Shown in pieces: positions 1 to 8,744 of a stretch of DNA of 64,000 bases. The stretch covers positions 4,757,001 to 4,821,000 of the forward strand of contig NZ_CP139141.1 in the NCBI RefSeq assembly GCF_034059295.1. Reading direction: 5' to 3'. Each line of letters starts with the position of its first letter. Within the stretch, counting starts at the first letter, position 1. The position numbers and the translations under genes are program-made. The notes under the pieces are model-generated. The model made no database searches. It saw nothing but the letters and a program-made list of their open reading frames with translations, and was not told where the DNA came from. Origin of the DNA: Pseudomonas sp. HR96 (lineage in GTDB: Bacteria > Pseudomonadota > Gammaproteobacteria > Pseudomonadales > Pseudomonadaceae).

Positions 1-1
1 A

Positions 2-124
2 GTGACCACCTATGCGGCCCAACCCGAACCGGAACGCAAAGCCTGGCGCAAGCGTGCCACGGTGCAGGACCAGGCATTCCAGCAAGAACTGCAACGTATG
101 GAAAAAGAACTTCACGCCGACTGA
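2..124 (+). CDS. 3' end of an unidentified protein gene
   Basis: An open frame enters from the left edge and ends at a TGA at 122-124, giving the last 40 residues of a protein. The tail is charged and probably helical, rich in Glu, Gln, Arg and Lys, and ends EKELHAD. It carries no motif I recognise, so no function is given. The following 265 bases up to the Pit transporter show no coding signal, so the two genes are probably transcribed separately. It is taken as real because the frame is open from the edge and its codon use matches the neighbouring genes. Confidence 0.6.
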   Translation: MTTYAAQPEPERKAWRKRATVQDQAFQQELQRMEKELHAD

Positions 125-389
125 GCGAGCATCACCGGTCAGGCACCAGGCCCCGCTTCCCGACTATTTTCATACGCCCGTTTGAATTGTTTCCGGCCAT
201 GGCAATCGTCGTGCAAACCCGTCTGCGTCCCCGATTCTGCGCTGTGAACCGCTCACCGATTGGGTCGAGCGCCGGGTGCCACTCGTCATACTACTGTTGC
301 AAAAGTGTAACCCGAGCGCCGCCGAGGCTTCGACGCACAGGGTTTTCTGGCATAATCGCGCCCCCTTATGACCGGGTCAGAAAACCTTC

Positions 390-1862
390 ATGATCGATTT
401 ATTCAGCGGACTGGACCCATGGGTAATTGTCAGCCTGTGCCTGGCCCTGGCCTTCGTGCTCGCCTTCGAGTTCATCAACGGCTTTCATGACACGGCCAAC
501 GCGGTCGCCACTGTCATTTATACCAAGGCGATGCCACCGCAGCTGGCGGTGTTCTTTTCCGGGCTGTTCAATTTCCTCGGCGTGCTGCTCGGTGGCGTGG
601 GGGTGGCCTATGCCATCGTTCACCTGTTGCCGGTCGAGCTGTTGATCAACGTCAACACCGGTCACGGCCTGGCGATGGTCTTCTCGTTGCTGGCCGCCGC
701 CATCACCTGGAACCTCGGCACCTGGTACTTCGGCATTCCGGCTTCCAGCTCGCACACGCTGATCGGCTCGATCCTTGGCGTGGGCATGGCCAACGCCCTG
801 CTCAACGGCATCCCCCTGGCCGACGGGGTCAATTGGCAGAAGGCGATCGACATTGGCTCCTCGCTGGTGTTTTCCCCGGTGGTGGGCTTCCTTGCGGCAG
901 CGCTGCTGTTGCTGGCGTTCAAGCGCTGGCGGCCGCTGTCGAAGATGCACAAGACCCCCGAGCAGCGCAAAAAGCTCGACGATAAAAAGCATCCGCCCTT
1001 CTGGAACCGCCTGGTGCTGGTCATCTCGGCCATGGCCGTGAGCTTCGTGCACGGCTCCAACGATGGCCAGAAAGGCATCGGCCTGATCATGCTGGTGCTG
1101 ATCGGCATCGTGCCGAGCCAGTTCGTGCTCGACCTGTCGACCACTACCTACCAGATCGAACGCACCCGCGACGCGACCCTGCACCTGAGCCAGTTCTATC
1201 AGCGCAACAGCGCCACCCTCGGCGACTTCCTGGCCCTGGGCAAGTCGCAGCCGGGCGACCTGCCGGCGCAGTCCAGCTGCAACCCGCAGCAGACCGAGCC
1301 GACCATCGCCGCCCTGCAACGCACCCTCGAGGGCGTGGCCGACTACCATTCGATCGCCCCGGAAAAACGCATCGAAGTGCGTCGCTACCTGCTGTGCCTG
1401 GACGACACTGCGCGCAAGGTCGGCAAGCTGCCCGAGCTCGGCGCCCGTGAGAAATCGGACCTCGACAAGCTGCGCAAGGACCTCACCGTCACCACCGAAT
1501 ACGCCCCGTTCTGGGTGATCCTGGCGGTCGCCCTGGCCCTCGGCCTGGGCACCATGGTCGGCTGGAAGCGCGTGGTCCTGACCATCGGCGAGAAAATCGG
1601 CAAACAGGGCATGACCTATGCCCAGGGCATGTCGGCGCAGATCGTGACCGCCGGCTCCATCGCCCTGGCCAACGTCTTCGCCTTGCCGGTATCCACCACT
1701 CACATCCTCTCGTCGGGGGTGGCCGGGACCATGGTCGCCAACCGCAGCGGCCTGCAAGGGGGCACGGTGCGCAACATCATGCTGGCATGGGTGCTGACCC
1801 TGCCGGCCTCGATGGGCCTGGCCGCCGGGCTGTTCTGGTTGGCCAGCAAGGCGCTGGGTTGA
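390..1862 (+). CDS. pit: Inorganic phosphate transporter, Pit family
   Basis: This 490-residue inner-membrane protein resembles low-affinity, proton-coupled metal-phosphate symporters of the Pit family. The two inverted Pit signatures are visible: GFHDTANAVAT at residues 31-41 and FVHGSNDGQKG at about 219-229. Each is followed by a helix pair with a serine-rich loop (PASSSHT near 118 and PVSTTH near 440). A hydrophilic insert at about 245-370, with two cysteines, separates the halves as in the longer proteobacterial members. The ATG at 390 begins directly with a membrane-targeted N-terminus, although the ribosome site is weak. It converges on the ATPase gene downstream across a hairpin. Phosphate specificity is from the family. 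Confidence 0.93.
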   Translation: MIDLFSGLDPWVIVSLCLALAFVLAFEFINGFHDTANAVATVIYTKAMPPQLAVFFSGLFNFLGVLLGGVGVAYAIVHLLPVELLINVNTGHGLAMVFSLLAAAITWNLGTWYFGIPASSSHTLIGSILGVGMANALLNGIPLADGVNWQKAIDIGSSLVFSPVVGFLAAALLLLAFKRWRPLSKMHKTPEQRKKLDDKKHPPFWNRLVLVISAMAVSFVHGSNDGQKGIGLIMLVLIGIVPSQFVLDLSTTTYQIERTRDATLHLSQFYQRNSATLGDFLALGKSQPGDLPAQSSCNPQQTEPTIAALQRTLEGVADYHSIAPEKRIEVRRYLLCLDDTARKVGKLPELGAREKSDLDKLRKDLTVTTEYAPFWVILAVALALGLGTMVGWKRVVLTIGEKIGKQGMTYAQGMSAQIVTAGSIALANVFALPVSTTHILSSGVAGTMVANRSGLQGGTVRNIMLAWVLTLPASMGLAAGLFWLASKALG

Positions 1863-1896
1863 TCAAGCCCAGTTCGATCCTGATTTGAATGGCGCG

Positions 1897-1924
1897 GGTG
1901 GGAAAGGGCTGAGCCCATCCCACC
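1897..1924. terminator. Hairpin between convergent pit and the DUF853 gene
   Basis: GGTGGGA (1897-1903) pairs with TCCCACC (1918-1924), with an inner GGGCT/AGCCC pairing and a short TTT on the + side. It lies between two convergent stop codons and could terminate both transcripts. The U-run is short, so efficiency is uncertain. Confidence 0.5.
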
Positions 1925-1939
1925 TTTGCGCCACAGCGC

Positions 1940-3406
1940 CTACTTGCGCTTGCCCGTCAAAGACCCCAGCAACCCCCGCACCAGCTGCCGGCCGAACTGA
2001 TTGGCCGCCTGGCGCATGGCCGATTTCAACGCCTGCCCCGCCGCGCCGCTGAGCAACTCCCCGGCCTTGTCGGCAAGACTCTGCTCCTGCACCTCGGCGG
2101 GTCGTTCGGGCAACCGGGCTTTGCGCTGGGTGAGCATTTCATAGGCCGACTCACGGTCCACCGCCTGGTCGTAACGGCCCGCCAGTGGCGAGGCGGCGAT
2201 CAGTGCCGTGCGTTCGACGCCAGTCAGTGGGCCGATGCGCGACTGCGGCGGGGCAATGGCCACCCGCTGCACCGGCGCCGGCGTACCGTTGGCCTGCAAG
2301 GTGCCGACCAGCGCCTCGCCGGTTCCCAGTTCGGTCAGCACCGCCAGGGTGTCGAGCGCAGGGTTGGGCCGAAAACCCTCCGCCACCGCCTTCAATGAGC
2401 GCTGTTCCCTGGCCGTGAACGCCCGCAGGCCATGCTGAATACGCAGGCCCAGCTGTGCCAGCACGGCATCGGGCAGATCGCTCGGCGACTGGGTGACGAA
2501 ATACACCCCTACGCCCTTCGAGCGGATCAGCCGCACCACCTGCTCCAGCCGGTCCTGCAGGGCCTTCGGCGTGCCGGCGAAGAGCAGATGCGCCTCATCG
2601 AAGAACAGCGCCAGCAAAGGCTTGTCGGCATCGCCACGCTCGGGCAACTGCTCGAACAATTCAGCCAGCAGCCACAGCAGGAAAGTCGCGTAGACCTTGG
2701 GTGCTTCGTGCACCAGGCGGCTGGCATCGAGCAGATGGATCGCCCCGCGCCCATCCGCAGCCGGCTGCAGCAGATCCTGCAGGTGCAGCGCCGGCTCGCC
2801 GAACAACGCCTCGGCGCCCTGCTGCTCCAGCCCGGCCAGGCGCCGCAGCAGCGCCTGGCTGGAAGCGGCGTTGAACAACGCACTGTCCTCGCCGAGCACC
2901 TGCGGGTGGTCCTTGAGGTGGTTGAGCAGCGCCTTGAGGTCCTTGAGGTCAAGCAGCAACAGGCCTTCACGGTCGGCGACCTTGAACGCCGCGTACAGCG
3001 CCGCCTGCTGGCTTTCGGTCAGCTCCAGCAGGCTGCCCAGCAGCAGCGGCCCCATCTCGCTGAGGGTGGTGCGCAGCGGGTGCCCGCTCTGCCCGTGGAC
3101 ATCCCACAGCCGCACCGGGTACGCCTGCGGGCGATGCGGCAGCCAGGGCATGCTGGCGATGCGCTCGGCCACCGCCCCGCGGGGCTCGCCGGCCGCGCCG
3201 AGGCCGCACAGGTCGCCCTTGATGTCGGCTGCGAACACCGCCACACCGGCATCGCTGAAGGCTTCGGCCAGGCGCTGCAAGGTGACCGTCTTGCCGGTGC
3301 CGGTAGCGCCGGCGATCAGGCCGTGGCGGTTGCCCAGGCGCAACAGCTGGCCCACCGGCTGACCGTCCGGGCCGGCGCCACACACAAGCAGAGCTGAGTC
3401 AGTCAT
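1940..3406 (-). CDS. yjgR: HerA-like ATPase, DUF853 family (YjgR-like)
   Basis: This 488-residue protein resembles the YjgR/DUF853 group of HerA-FtsK-type P-loop ATPases, whose cellular role is not established. The Walker A motif GATGTGKT is at residues 33-40. A Walker B-like LFFDEAHLLF lies near residue 275, followed by a LIRSKGVGVYFVTQSP stretch typical of the HerA core (sensor region). The C-terminus is basic and glycine-rich (GSLTGKRK). It lacks a signal peptide or membrane segment, so it should be cytoplasmic. It is divergent from the chemoreceptor gene and convergent with pit, and is therefore probably transcribed alone. Confidence 0.85.
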   Translation of the reverse strand: MTDSALLVCGAGPDGQPVGQLLRLGNRHGLIAGATGTGKTVTLQRLAEAFSDAGVAVFAADIKGDLCGLGAAGEPRGAVAERIASMPWLPHRPQAYPVRLWDVHGQSGHPLRTTLSEMGPLLLGSLLELTESQQAALYAAFKVADREGLLLLDLKDLKALLNHLKDHPQVLGEDSALFNAASSQALLRRLAGLEQQGAEALFGEPALHLQDLLQPAADGRGAIHLLDASRLVHEAPKVYATFLLWLLAELFEQLPERGDADKPLLALFFDEAHLLFAGTPKALQDRLEQVVRLIRSKGVGVYFVTQSPSDLPDAVLAQLGLRIQHGLRAFTAREQRSLKAVAEGFRPNPALDTLAVLTELGTGEALVGTLQANGTPAPVQRVAIAPPQSRIGPLTGVERTALIAASPLAGRYDQAVDRESAYEMLTQRKARLPERPAEVQEQSLADKAGELLSGAAGQALKSAMRQAANQFGRQLVRGLLGSLTGKRK

Positions 3407-3596
3407 TTTTTTCGCTCCTTGACCCTGCCGGGCTCAGGTTTCGCCCCGCACAGTCGATATCAAGCATGCAGAAGACCGCAAATAATCAGAAAGCAGGTCG
3501 CATAACAACTCGAACGCTATCTGCGCGCATCTCAAGGACGGGACTTGAAGCTCGTTGTGACTGCTTTGCCTAGCCCCAGACCTTTGGACCGTTCCC

Positions 3597-5486
3597 ATGA
3601 AAAGAACCTTGCGTTTCAGCCACAAGATCCTCATCGCCGCCGCGCTGATCGTCGCCGTGGCCTTTGCCCTGTTCACCAGCTACAACGACTACTTGCAGCG
3701 TAATGCCATCCGCCAGGACCTGGAGAATTATCTGCATGAAATGGGTGCCAGCACGGCCACCAACATCAGCAACTGGTTCGACGGCCGCGTGCTGCTGGTG
3801 CAGAACCTGGCGCAGAACATCGCGCTCAACCCCGACCCGGCCAACGTGCCGCAGCTGCTGGAACAGCAAGCGCTGACCAGCAGCTTCCTCTACACCTACC
3901 TGGGCACCACCCAGGGCACCTTCACCATGCGCCCCGACGAGCAGATGCCAGCCGGCTATGACGCGCGCACCCGGCCCTGGTACCAGGCGGCCCTGGGCAG
4001 TGCCGGGCCGGCCCTTACCGAGCCTTATGTCGATGCCGCCTCGGGCAAGCTGATCATCACCGTGGTCTCGGCCGCCAGCAAGGCCGGGCAGAACCTCGGC
4101 GTGGTCGGTGGCGACCTGTCGCTGGAGCGCGTGGTGCAGATCATCAACTCGCTGGACTTCGGCGGCATGGGCTACGCCTTCCTGGTCAGCGCCGACGGCA
4201 AGGTGCTGGTGCACCCGGACAGCAAGCTGGTGATGAAGAACCTCGCCGACCTGTACCCCGGCAACACCCCGAGCATCGGCCCGGCCCTGAGCGAAGTGCA
4301 AGTGGACGGCAAGACGCGCCTGGTGACCTTCTCGCAGATCAAGGGCTTGCCGTCGGTGAACTGGTACATCGGCATCTCGGTGGACAAGGCCAAGGCCTAC
4401 GCAATGCTCAGCGAGTTCCGCCAGTCGGCCATCGTCGCCACGGTGATCGCGGTGATCTTCATCATTGCCCTGCTGGGCATGCTGATTCGCGTGCTGATCC
4501 AGCCGCTGCACACCATGACGCGCGCCATGGAAAACATCGCCGAGGGCGAAGGCGACCTGACCCGCCGCCTGGACATCCAGAGCGGCGACGAATTCGGCGT
4601 GCTGGGCAGCGCCTTCAACCGCTTCGTGGAACGGGTCCACGGCTCGATCCGCGAGGTCGCCTCGGCCACCGAACGGGTCAACGAGGTGGCGTTGCGGGTG
4701 GTCAGCGCCTCCAATTCCTCGATGGTCAATTCCGACGAGCAGGCCAACCGCACCAACAGCGTGGCGGCGGCAATCAACCAGCTCGGCGCGGCCGCCCAGG
4801 AGATCGCCCATAACGCCGCGCTCGCCTCGCAGCAGGCCAGCGACGCCCGGCAACTGGCCGAGGAAGGTCAGCAGGTAGTCGGCCAGAGCATCACCGCGAT
4901 GACCCGCCTGAGCGACATGATCAGCACCTCCAGCGGCCACATCGAGACGCTCAACAGCAAGACAGTGAACATCGGCCAGATTCTCGAGGTGATCACCAGC
5001 ATTTCCCAGCAGACCAACCTGCTGGCGCTCAACGCTGCCATCGAAGCGGCCCGTGCCGGTGAAGCCGGGCGTGGTTTCGCGGTGGTGGCCGACGAAGTTC
5101 GCAACCTGGCGCATCGCACTCAGGAGTCGGCCCAGCAGGTGCAGACCATGATCGAGGAGCTGCAGGTCGGCGCCAAGGCATCGGTCGGCACCATGGGTGA
5201 AAGCCAGCGCCACAGCCAGGACAGCGTCGGCATCGCCAACCAGGCCGGCGAGCGCCTGAGCAGCGTGACCCAGCGCATCGGCGAAATCGACGGCATGAAC
5301 CAGTCGGTGGCCACCGCCACCGAAGAGCAGACCGCCGTGGTCGACGCCATCAACATGGACATCAGCGAAATCAACACCCTCAATCAGGAAGGCATGGAAA
5401 ACCTGCAATCGACCTTGCGCGCCTGCGCCGACCTCGAACAGCAGGCCCAGCGCCTGAAGCAATTGGTGGGCAGCTTCAGGATCTGA
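3597..5486 (+). CDS. mcpG: Methyl-accepting chemotaxis protein with dCache amino-acid/GABA sensor (McpG/PctC-like)
   Basis: A 629-residue chemoreceptor. TM1 is at about 10-28, a periplasmic double-Cache domain at about 35-275, TM2 at about 283-301, then HAMP and the cytoplasmic signalling domain. The hairpin tip [15 protein letters not shown] is intact. The Cache domain carries the amine-binding residues known from amino-acid dCache receptors at identical numbering: Y121, R126, W128, Y129, Y144 and D173. In P. putida KT2440 the receptor at the equivalent locus is the GABA receptor McpG, as I recall. Ligand identity here is inferred from motif and neighbourhood, so a broader amino-acid range remains possible. 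Confidence 0.88.
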   Translation: MKRTLRFSHKILIAAALIVAVAFALFTSYNDYLQRNAIRQDLENYLHEMGASTATNISNWFDGRVLLVQNLAQNIALNPDPANVPQLLEQQALTSSFLYTYLGTTQGTFTMRPDEQMPAGYDARTRPWYQAALGSAGPALTEPYVDAASGKLIITVVSAASKAGQNLGVVGGDLSLERVVQIINSLDFGGMGYAFLVSADGKVLVHPDSKLVMKNLADLYPGNTPSIGPALSEVQVDGKTRLVTFSQIKGLPSVNWYIGISVDKAKAYAMLSEFRQSAIVATVIAVIFIIALLGMLIRVLIQPLHTMTRAMENIAEGEGDLTRRLDIQSGDEFGVLGSAFNRFVERVHGSIREVASATERVNEVALRVVSASNSSMVNSDEQANRTNSVAAAINQLGAAAQEIAHNAALASQQASDARQLAEEGQQVVGQSITAMTRLSDMISTSSGHIETLNSKTVNIGQILEVITSISQQTNLLALNAAIEAARAGEAGRGFAVVADEVRNLAHRTQESAQQVQTMIEELQVGAKASVGTMGESQRHSQDSVGIANQAGERLSSVTQRIGEIDGMNQSVATATEEQTAVVDAINMDISEINTLNQEGMENLQSTLRACADLEQQAQRLKQLVGSFRI

Positions 5487-5631
5487 CCGGCCGTTGCCAG
5501 CCGCCGTAGTGGGCCGCAGCCATTCGCCCCGCTCCGGCAGCCTGCGGCAGCTGACTCGCAGCCGGCCGCTGCTGCTTAGAACCATACCCCCGACGGCAGG
5601 GTCCACTTTATGGACTCATACCACTGGAGGG

Positions 5632-6756
5632 ATGGCCACCGTGCATATCGCTGACATCACCATGTTCTATGCCCCCGCCAGTGGCGGGGTGCGGACCTAT
5701 CTTGATGCCAAACACCGGCGACTGGGGCTCAACCCAGGGGTGCGTCACAGCCTGCTGATTCCCGGTGCCAGCCTGTCCCAGCAGGATGGCATCTACCATG
5801 TGCCGGCTCCGGCCCTGCCGTTTGGCAACGGCTATCGCTTCCCCCTGCGCCTGGCGCCCTGGCGCAACGTGCTCAGGGACCTGCAACCGGACCTCATCGA
5901 GGTCGGCGACCCTTACCTCACCGCCTGGGCGGCGCTGGATGCGCGGCGCCAGCTGGACGTGCCGGTGATCGGTTTCTACCACTCAGACCTGCCCCTGCTG
6001 GTCAGCAACCGCATGGGCAACTGGTTCACACCCAATGTCGAAGCCTACGTCAGCAAGCTGTACGGCAATTTCGACCGAGTGCTGGCGCCCAGCCAGGTCA
6101 TGGCCGACAAGCTGCGCGGGCTGGGCATCGCCAATGTGCACGTGCAGCGCCTGGGCGTCGACCTGCAGACCTTCGACCCCAGTCACCGCGACCCGGCGCT
6201 CAAGCGTCAGTTGGGCATAGCCGACGACTGCCAGCTGCTGATCTTCGCCGGGCGCGGCTCGCGCGAGAAGAACCTGCCAGTGCTGCTCGACTGCATGCGT
6301 CATTTGGGCGCCGGCTATCACCTGCTGCTGGTCGGCTCGAACATGCCGGCCAATGTCCCCGAAAACGTCTCGGTGGTGGGCCACTTCTGTCCTCCCGCCG
6401 AGGTCGCCCGCCTGCTGGCCAGCGCCGATGCCCTGCTGCATGGCGGCGATCAGGAAACCTTCGGCCTGGTCATCCTCGAGGCGATGGCCAGCGGCATCCC
6501 GGTGGTGGCCGTGGCCGCCGGCGCGTTCAGCGAAATCGTCCAGCCGACCTGCGGCCTGCTGTGCCGGCCCAATGACAGCCGGGCGATGGCGGCCGCGGTG
6601 CGCGAGCTGTTCGCCGGCGACAGCCGTCAGCTCGGCCGCCAGGCGCGGGCGCACGTGGAGCGACATTACAACTGGGACAGCGTGGTGGCCGGGTTACTGG
6701 AGCATTACCACGCGGTGCTGGGCAACAACCTGCGCGCGGTGGCCGCCCATGGCTGA
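5632..6756 (+). CDS. Glycosyltransferase family 4 (group 1) protein
   Basis: A GT-B glycosyltransferase of about 374 residues. The N-terminal domain opens with the acceptor-binding loop MFYAPASGGVRTYL. The C-terminal nucleotide-sugar domain has GRGSREKNLP and the E-x7-E element (QETFGLVILEAMASG) of retaining GT4 enzymes. The frame is open from 5494, but ATG 5632 is preferred: ACTGGAGGG lies just upstream, and the preceding residues look untranslated. It overlaps the deacetylase gene by 8 bases and is the first gene of a three-gene overlapping cassette. It resembles mannosyl- or glucosyltransferases acting on lipids. Donor and acceptor cannot be read from the sequence. Confidence 0.85.
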   Translation: MATVHIADITMFYAPASGGVRTYLDAKHRRLGLNPGVRHSLLIPGASLSQQDGIYHVPAPALPFGNGYRFPLRLAPWRNVLRDLQPDLIEVGDPYLTAWAALDARRQLDVPVIGFYHSDLPLLVSNRMGNWFTPNVEAYVSKLYGNFDRVLAPSQVMADKLRGLGIANVHVQRLGVDLQTFDPSHRDPALKRQLGIADDCQLLIFAGRGSREKNLPVLLDCMRHLGAGYHLLLVGSNMPANVPENVSVVGHFCPPAEVARLLASADALLHGGDQETFGLVILEAMASGIPVVAVAAGAFSEIVQPTCGLLCRPNDSRAMAAAVRELFAGDSRQLGRQARAHVERHYNWDSVVAGLLEHYHAVLGNNLRAVAAHG

Positions 6757-7525
6757 GCCCCGGACCTTGATGCTGGTGCTGCACGACGTGGCGCCGGAAA
6801 CCTGGAGCGACTACCAGCCCTTCGTCGAGGCGGTGGATGCCATGGGTTCACTGCCCATGACCTTGCTGGTTGTGCCGAACTTCCACGGGCGCAACCCGCT
6901 GGAGCAAGCGCCGGCCTTCTGCCAGGTGATGGAGCAGCGGCTGGCGCGGGGCGACGAACTGGCCCTGCACGGCTACTACCACGCCGATGTCGGCGACCGC
7001 CTGCGCTCGCCCCGGGACTGGTTCATGCGCCGGGTCTACACCTGGGAGGGCGAGTTCTACCGTCTCGATCACCAGCAGGCGCTGGCGCGGCTGCACGCCG
7101 GCATCGAGCTGTTCGACCGCCGGCAGTGGCCGCTGGCAGGCTTCGTCGCCCCCGCCTGGTTGATGAGCGAAGGCACCCGTCAGGCGCTGCGCGAACTGCC
7201 GCTGCAATACACCAGCGATCCGCAGAACTTCTATCGGCTGCCTGACTTCACCCGCATCCCGGCCCCAGGCCTGGTATGGAGCGCGCGCAGCGCCTGGCGC
7301 CGCGCTCTGTCCAAGGCCCTCAGCGATGCCCGCGCACAGCGCTGGCAACAGGCACCCTGCATCCGCCTTGGCCTGCACCCGGTCGACATGCGCCACGAAT
7401 TTTCCCGCCATTACTGGCTCGATCTGCTGCAGCGCCTGCTCGCCGACGGCCGTATCGCCAGCACCAAGCGCGACTGGTTGCAGGCCAACGCCGGCCTCCT
7501 GACGTTGCCCCGGCAGGTGGCATGA
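6749..7525 (+). CDS. DUF2334-type polysaccharide deacetylase family protein
   Basis: A 258-residue protein with the NodB-fold hallmarks of DUF2334. These are LMLVLHDVAPETW near the N-terminus, with the metal-binding HD, and ELALHGYYHAD, supplying the paired histidines. FVAPAWLMS resembles the catalytic-barrel motif 3. It has no signal peptide, so it probably acts on the cytoplasmic face, for example deacetylating a lipid-linked sugar. ATG 6749 is inside the end of the glycosyltransferase gene, and the stop overlaps the next start (ATGA at 7522-7525), implying translational coupling. Deacetylase activity is inferred from family, and the substrate is unknown. Confidence 0.8.
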   Translation: MAEPRTLMLVLHDVAPETWSDYQPFVEAVDAMGSLPMTLLVVPNFHGRNPLEQAPAFCQVMEQRLARGDELALHGYYHADVGDRLRSPRDWFMRRVYTWEGEFYRLDHQQALARLHAGIELFDRRQWPLAGFVAPAWLMSEGTRQALRELPLQYTSDPQNFYRLPDFTRIPAPGLVWSARSAWRRALSKALSDARAQRWQQAPCIRLGLHPVDMRHEFSRHYWLDLLQRLLADGRIASTKRDWLQANAGLLTLPRQVA

Positions 7526-8505
7526 GCCGACTGCTGTGGCTGAGCCTGGCCCTGCTTGCAGCGCTGGCAGTGCCATGGTGGCTGGGCGGCAGCGAGCTTT
7601 GGGCACGCCTGCAAGGCTTTCCACGGCCGCTGCTGCTGATTCTGTTCGGCATGATCGGCCTGTGCTGGTGCGTCAACGCCTGTCGCATGCGCCTGCTGCT
7701 GGCCGGCGGGGCCGGTGCCCCGAGCTTCGGCAAGAGCGTAGCCGTGGTCATGGCCACCGAGTTCGCCATGTGCGCCACGCCCGGCGGCAGCGGCGGCGCC
7801 TTGACCCTGATGGCCTTGCTGGCCCGCAACGGCGTCCCCCCGGCGCGCAGCAGCGCGGTATTTGCCATGGATCAGCTGAGTGACCTGGTATTTTTCTTCT
7901 GCGCGCTGCTGGGCATCCTGCTGTACGCGTTCTTCCATCGCCTGGACCGCAACATCGAGGCAATGCTGGCGATCAGCGCAGCGCTGCTGGTATTGGCCAT
8001 GGCGGCTTGCTACGGGCTGGCGCGCTATCACCGGAGCCTGCTGGGGCTCAGCGCCAGGCTGTTGGCCCGCTTGCGCATCCACCGCACGCGGCGCTGGCGT
8101 TGGGCGCGCAGGAGCCTGCGCTTCATCGATTCGTTCAGCGACACCCTGCGTCTGCCGCTACGCCGCCTGCTGGCGGTGTTCAGCCTTACCTGCCTGCACT
8201 GGAGCCTGCGCTTGAGCGTGCTGTACCTGGCGGCCCGGGGGCTGGGCGCGGACCTGCCGTGGGCCTGGAGCTTTCTGGTGCAGATGGTTTCACTGAGCGC
8301 CGGGCAGTTCAGCCTCCTGCCGGGGGGTGCCGGCGCCGCAGAATTGACTTCAGCAGCGCTGCTGGCGCCGATGATCGGCAAATCCAGCGCGGCGGCAGCG
8401 ATCCTGATCTGGCGGGCGGTGACGTATTACTTCTATCTGATCGCCGGCGGGCCGGTGTTCGTGGCGATGCTGGGGCGCGGCCTGCTGAGCAAGCGCGAGG
8501 CCTGA
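7522..8505 (+). CDS. Flippase-like membrane protein (YbhN / LPG-synthase transmembrane-domain family)
   Basis: A 327-residue integral membrane protein with about eight hydrophobic helices, resembling the transmembrane region of lysylphosphatidylglycerol synthase/flippase MprF and YbhN (UPF0104). Characteristic features are the MATEFAMCATPGGSGG stretch near residue 75-90 and SLLPGGAGAAELT near 262-275. It has no C-terminal aminoacyl-transferase domain. ATG 7522 overlaps the deacetylase stop. With the two upstream enzymes it makes a plausible set for making a sugar-modified lipid and moving it across the inner membrane. That role is inference from gene order. Confidence 0.8.
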   Translation: MSRLLWLSLALLAALAVPWWLGGSELWARLQGFPRPLLLILFGMIGLCWCVNACRMRLLLAGGAGAPSFGKSVAVVMATEFAMCATPGGSGGALTLMALLARNGVPPARSSAVFAMDQLSDLVFFFCALLGILLYAFFHRLDRNIEAMLAISAALLVLAMAACYGLARYHRSLLGLSARLLARLRIHRTRRWRWARRSLRFIDSFSDTLRLPLRRLLAVFSLTCLHWSLRLSVLYLAARGLGADLPWAWSFLVQMVSLSAGQFSLLPGGAGAAELTSAALLAPMIGKSSAAAAILIWRAVTYYFYLIAGGPVFVAMLGRGLLSKREA

Positions 8506-8549
8506 GGCCGCAATCCTTGCCGCCTCCAGAACCGCTCTCGGGGCGAGCA

Positions 8550-8720
8550 TCACTCCGGCTGCCGTTGCTCATCAGGATGCAGTTCGCGCCACAAATCCGC
8601 AGCACCAGGAAACTCGGTGCCATCGTCCTCATTCAGCGCCTCGGGGTCGTAGCGGCTCAGGCAGCCTTCACCGAGCGTCGGCGGCGCACGCGATGTGGCC
8701 TTGTCCAGTGGATCGGTCAT
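8550..8720 (-). CDS. Small acidic conserved-type hypothetical protein (56 aa)
   Basis: A 56-codon gene reading from ATG at 8720 to TGA at 8550. GGAGGAGGG lies just upstream of the start, a strong ribosome-binding site. The product starts MTDPLDKATSRAP, is acidic and proline-containing, includes LSRYDPEALNEDDG and FPGAADLWRELHP, and has no membrane segment or cysteine cluster. It lies 24 bases downstream of purU on the same strand and could share its transcript. I do not know its function. Support is the ribosome site, consistent codon use and the fit to an otherwise empty gap. Confidence 0.65.
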   Translation of the reverse strand: MTDPLDKATSRAPPTLGEGCLSRYDPEALNEDDGTEFPGAADLWRELHPDEQRQPE

Positions 8721-8744
8721 CGCGCGCCCTCCTCCAGGCTCGAA

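Noticed and set aside
187..393. 68-residue frame before the Pit gene
   Set aside because: No ribosome site, Arg/Pro/Ser-rich composition, and it overlaps the presumed promoter region. Taken as non-coding.
3570..5606. 678-residue frame antisense to the chemoreceptor
   Set aside because: High G+C third positions of the true gene produce long mirror frames. Composition is His/Gly/Asp-rich with no domain, and the + strand gene is unmistakable.
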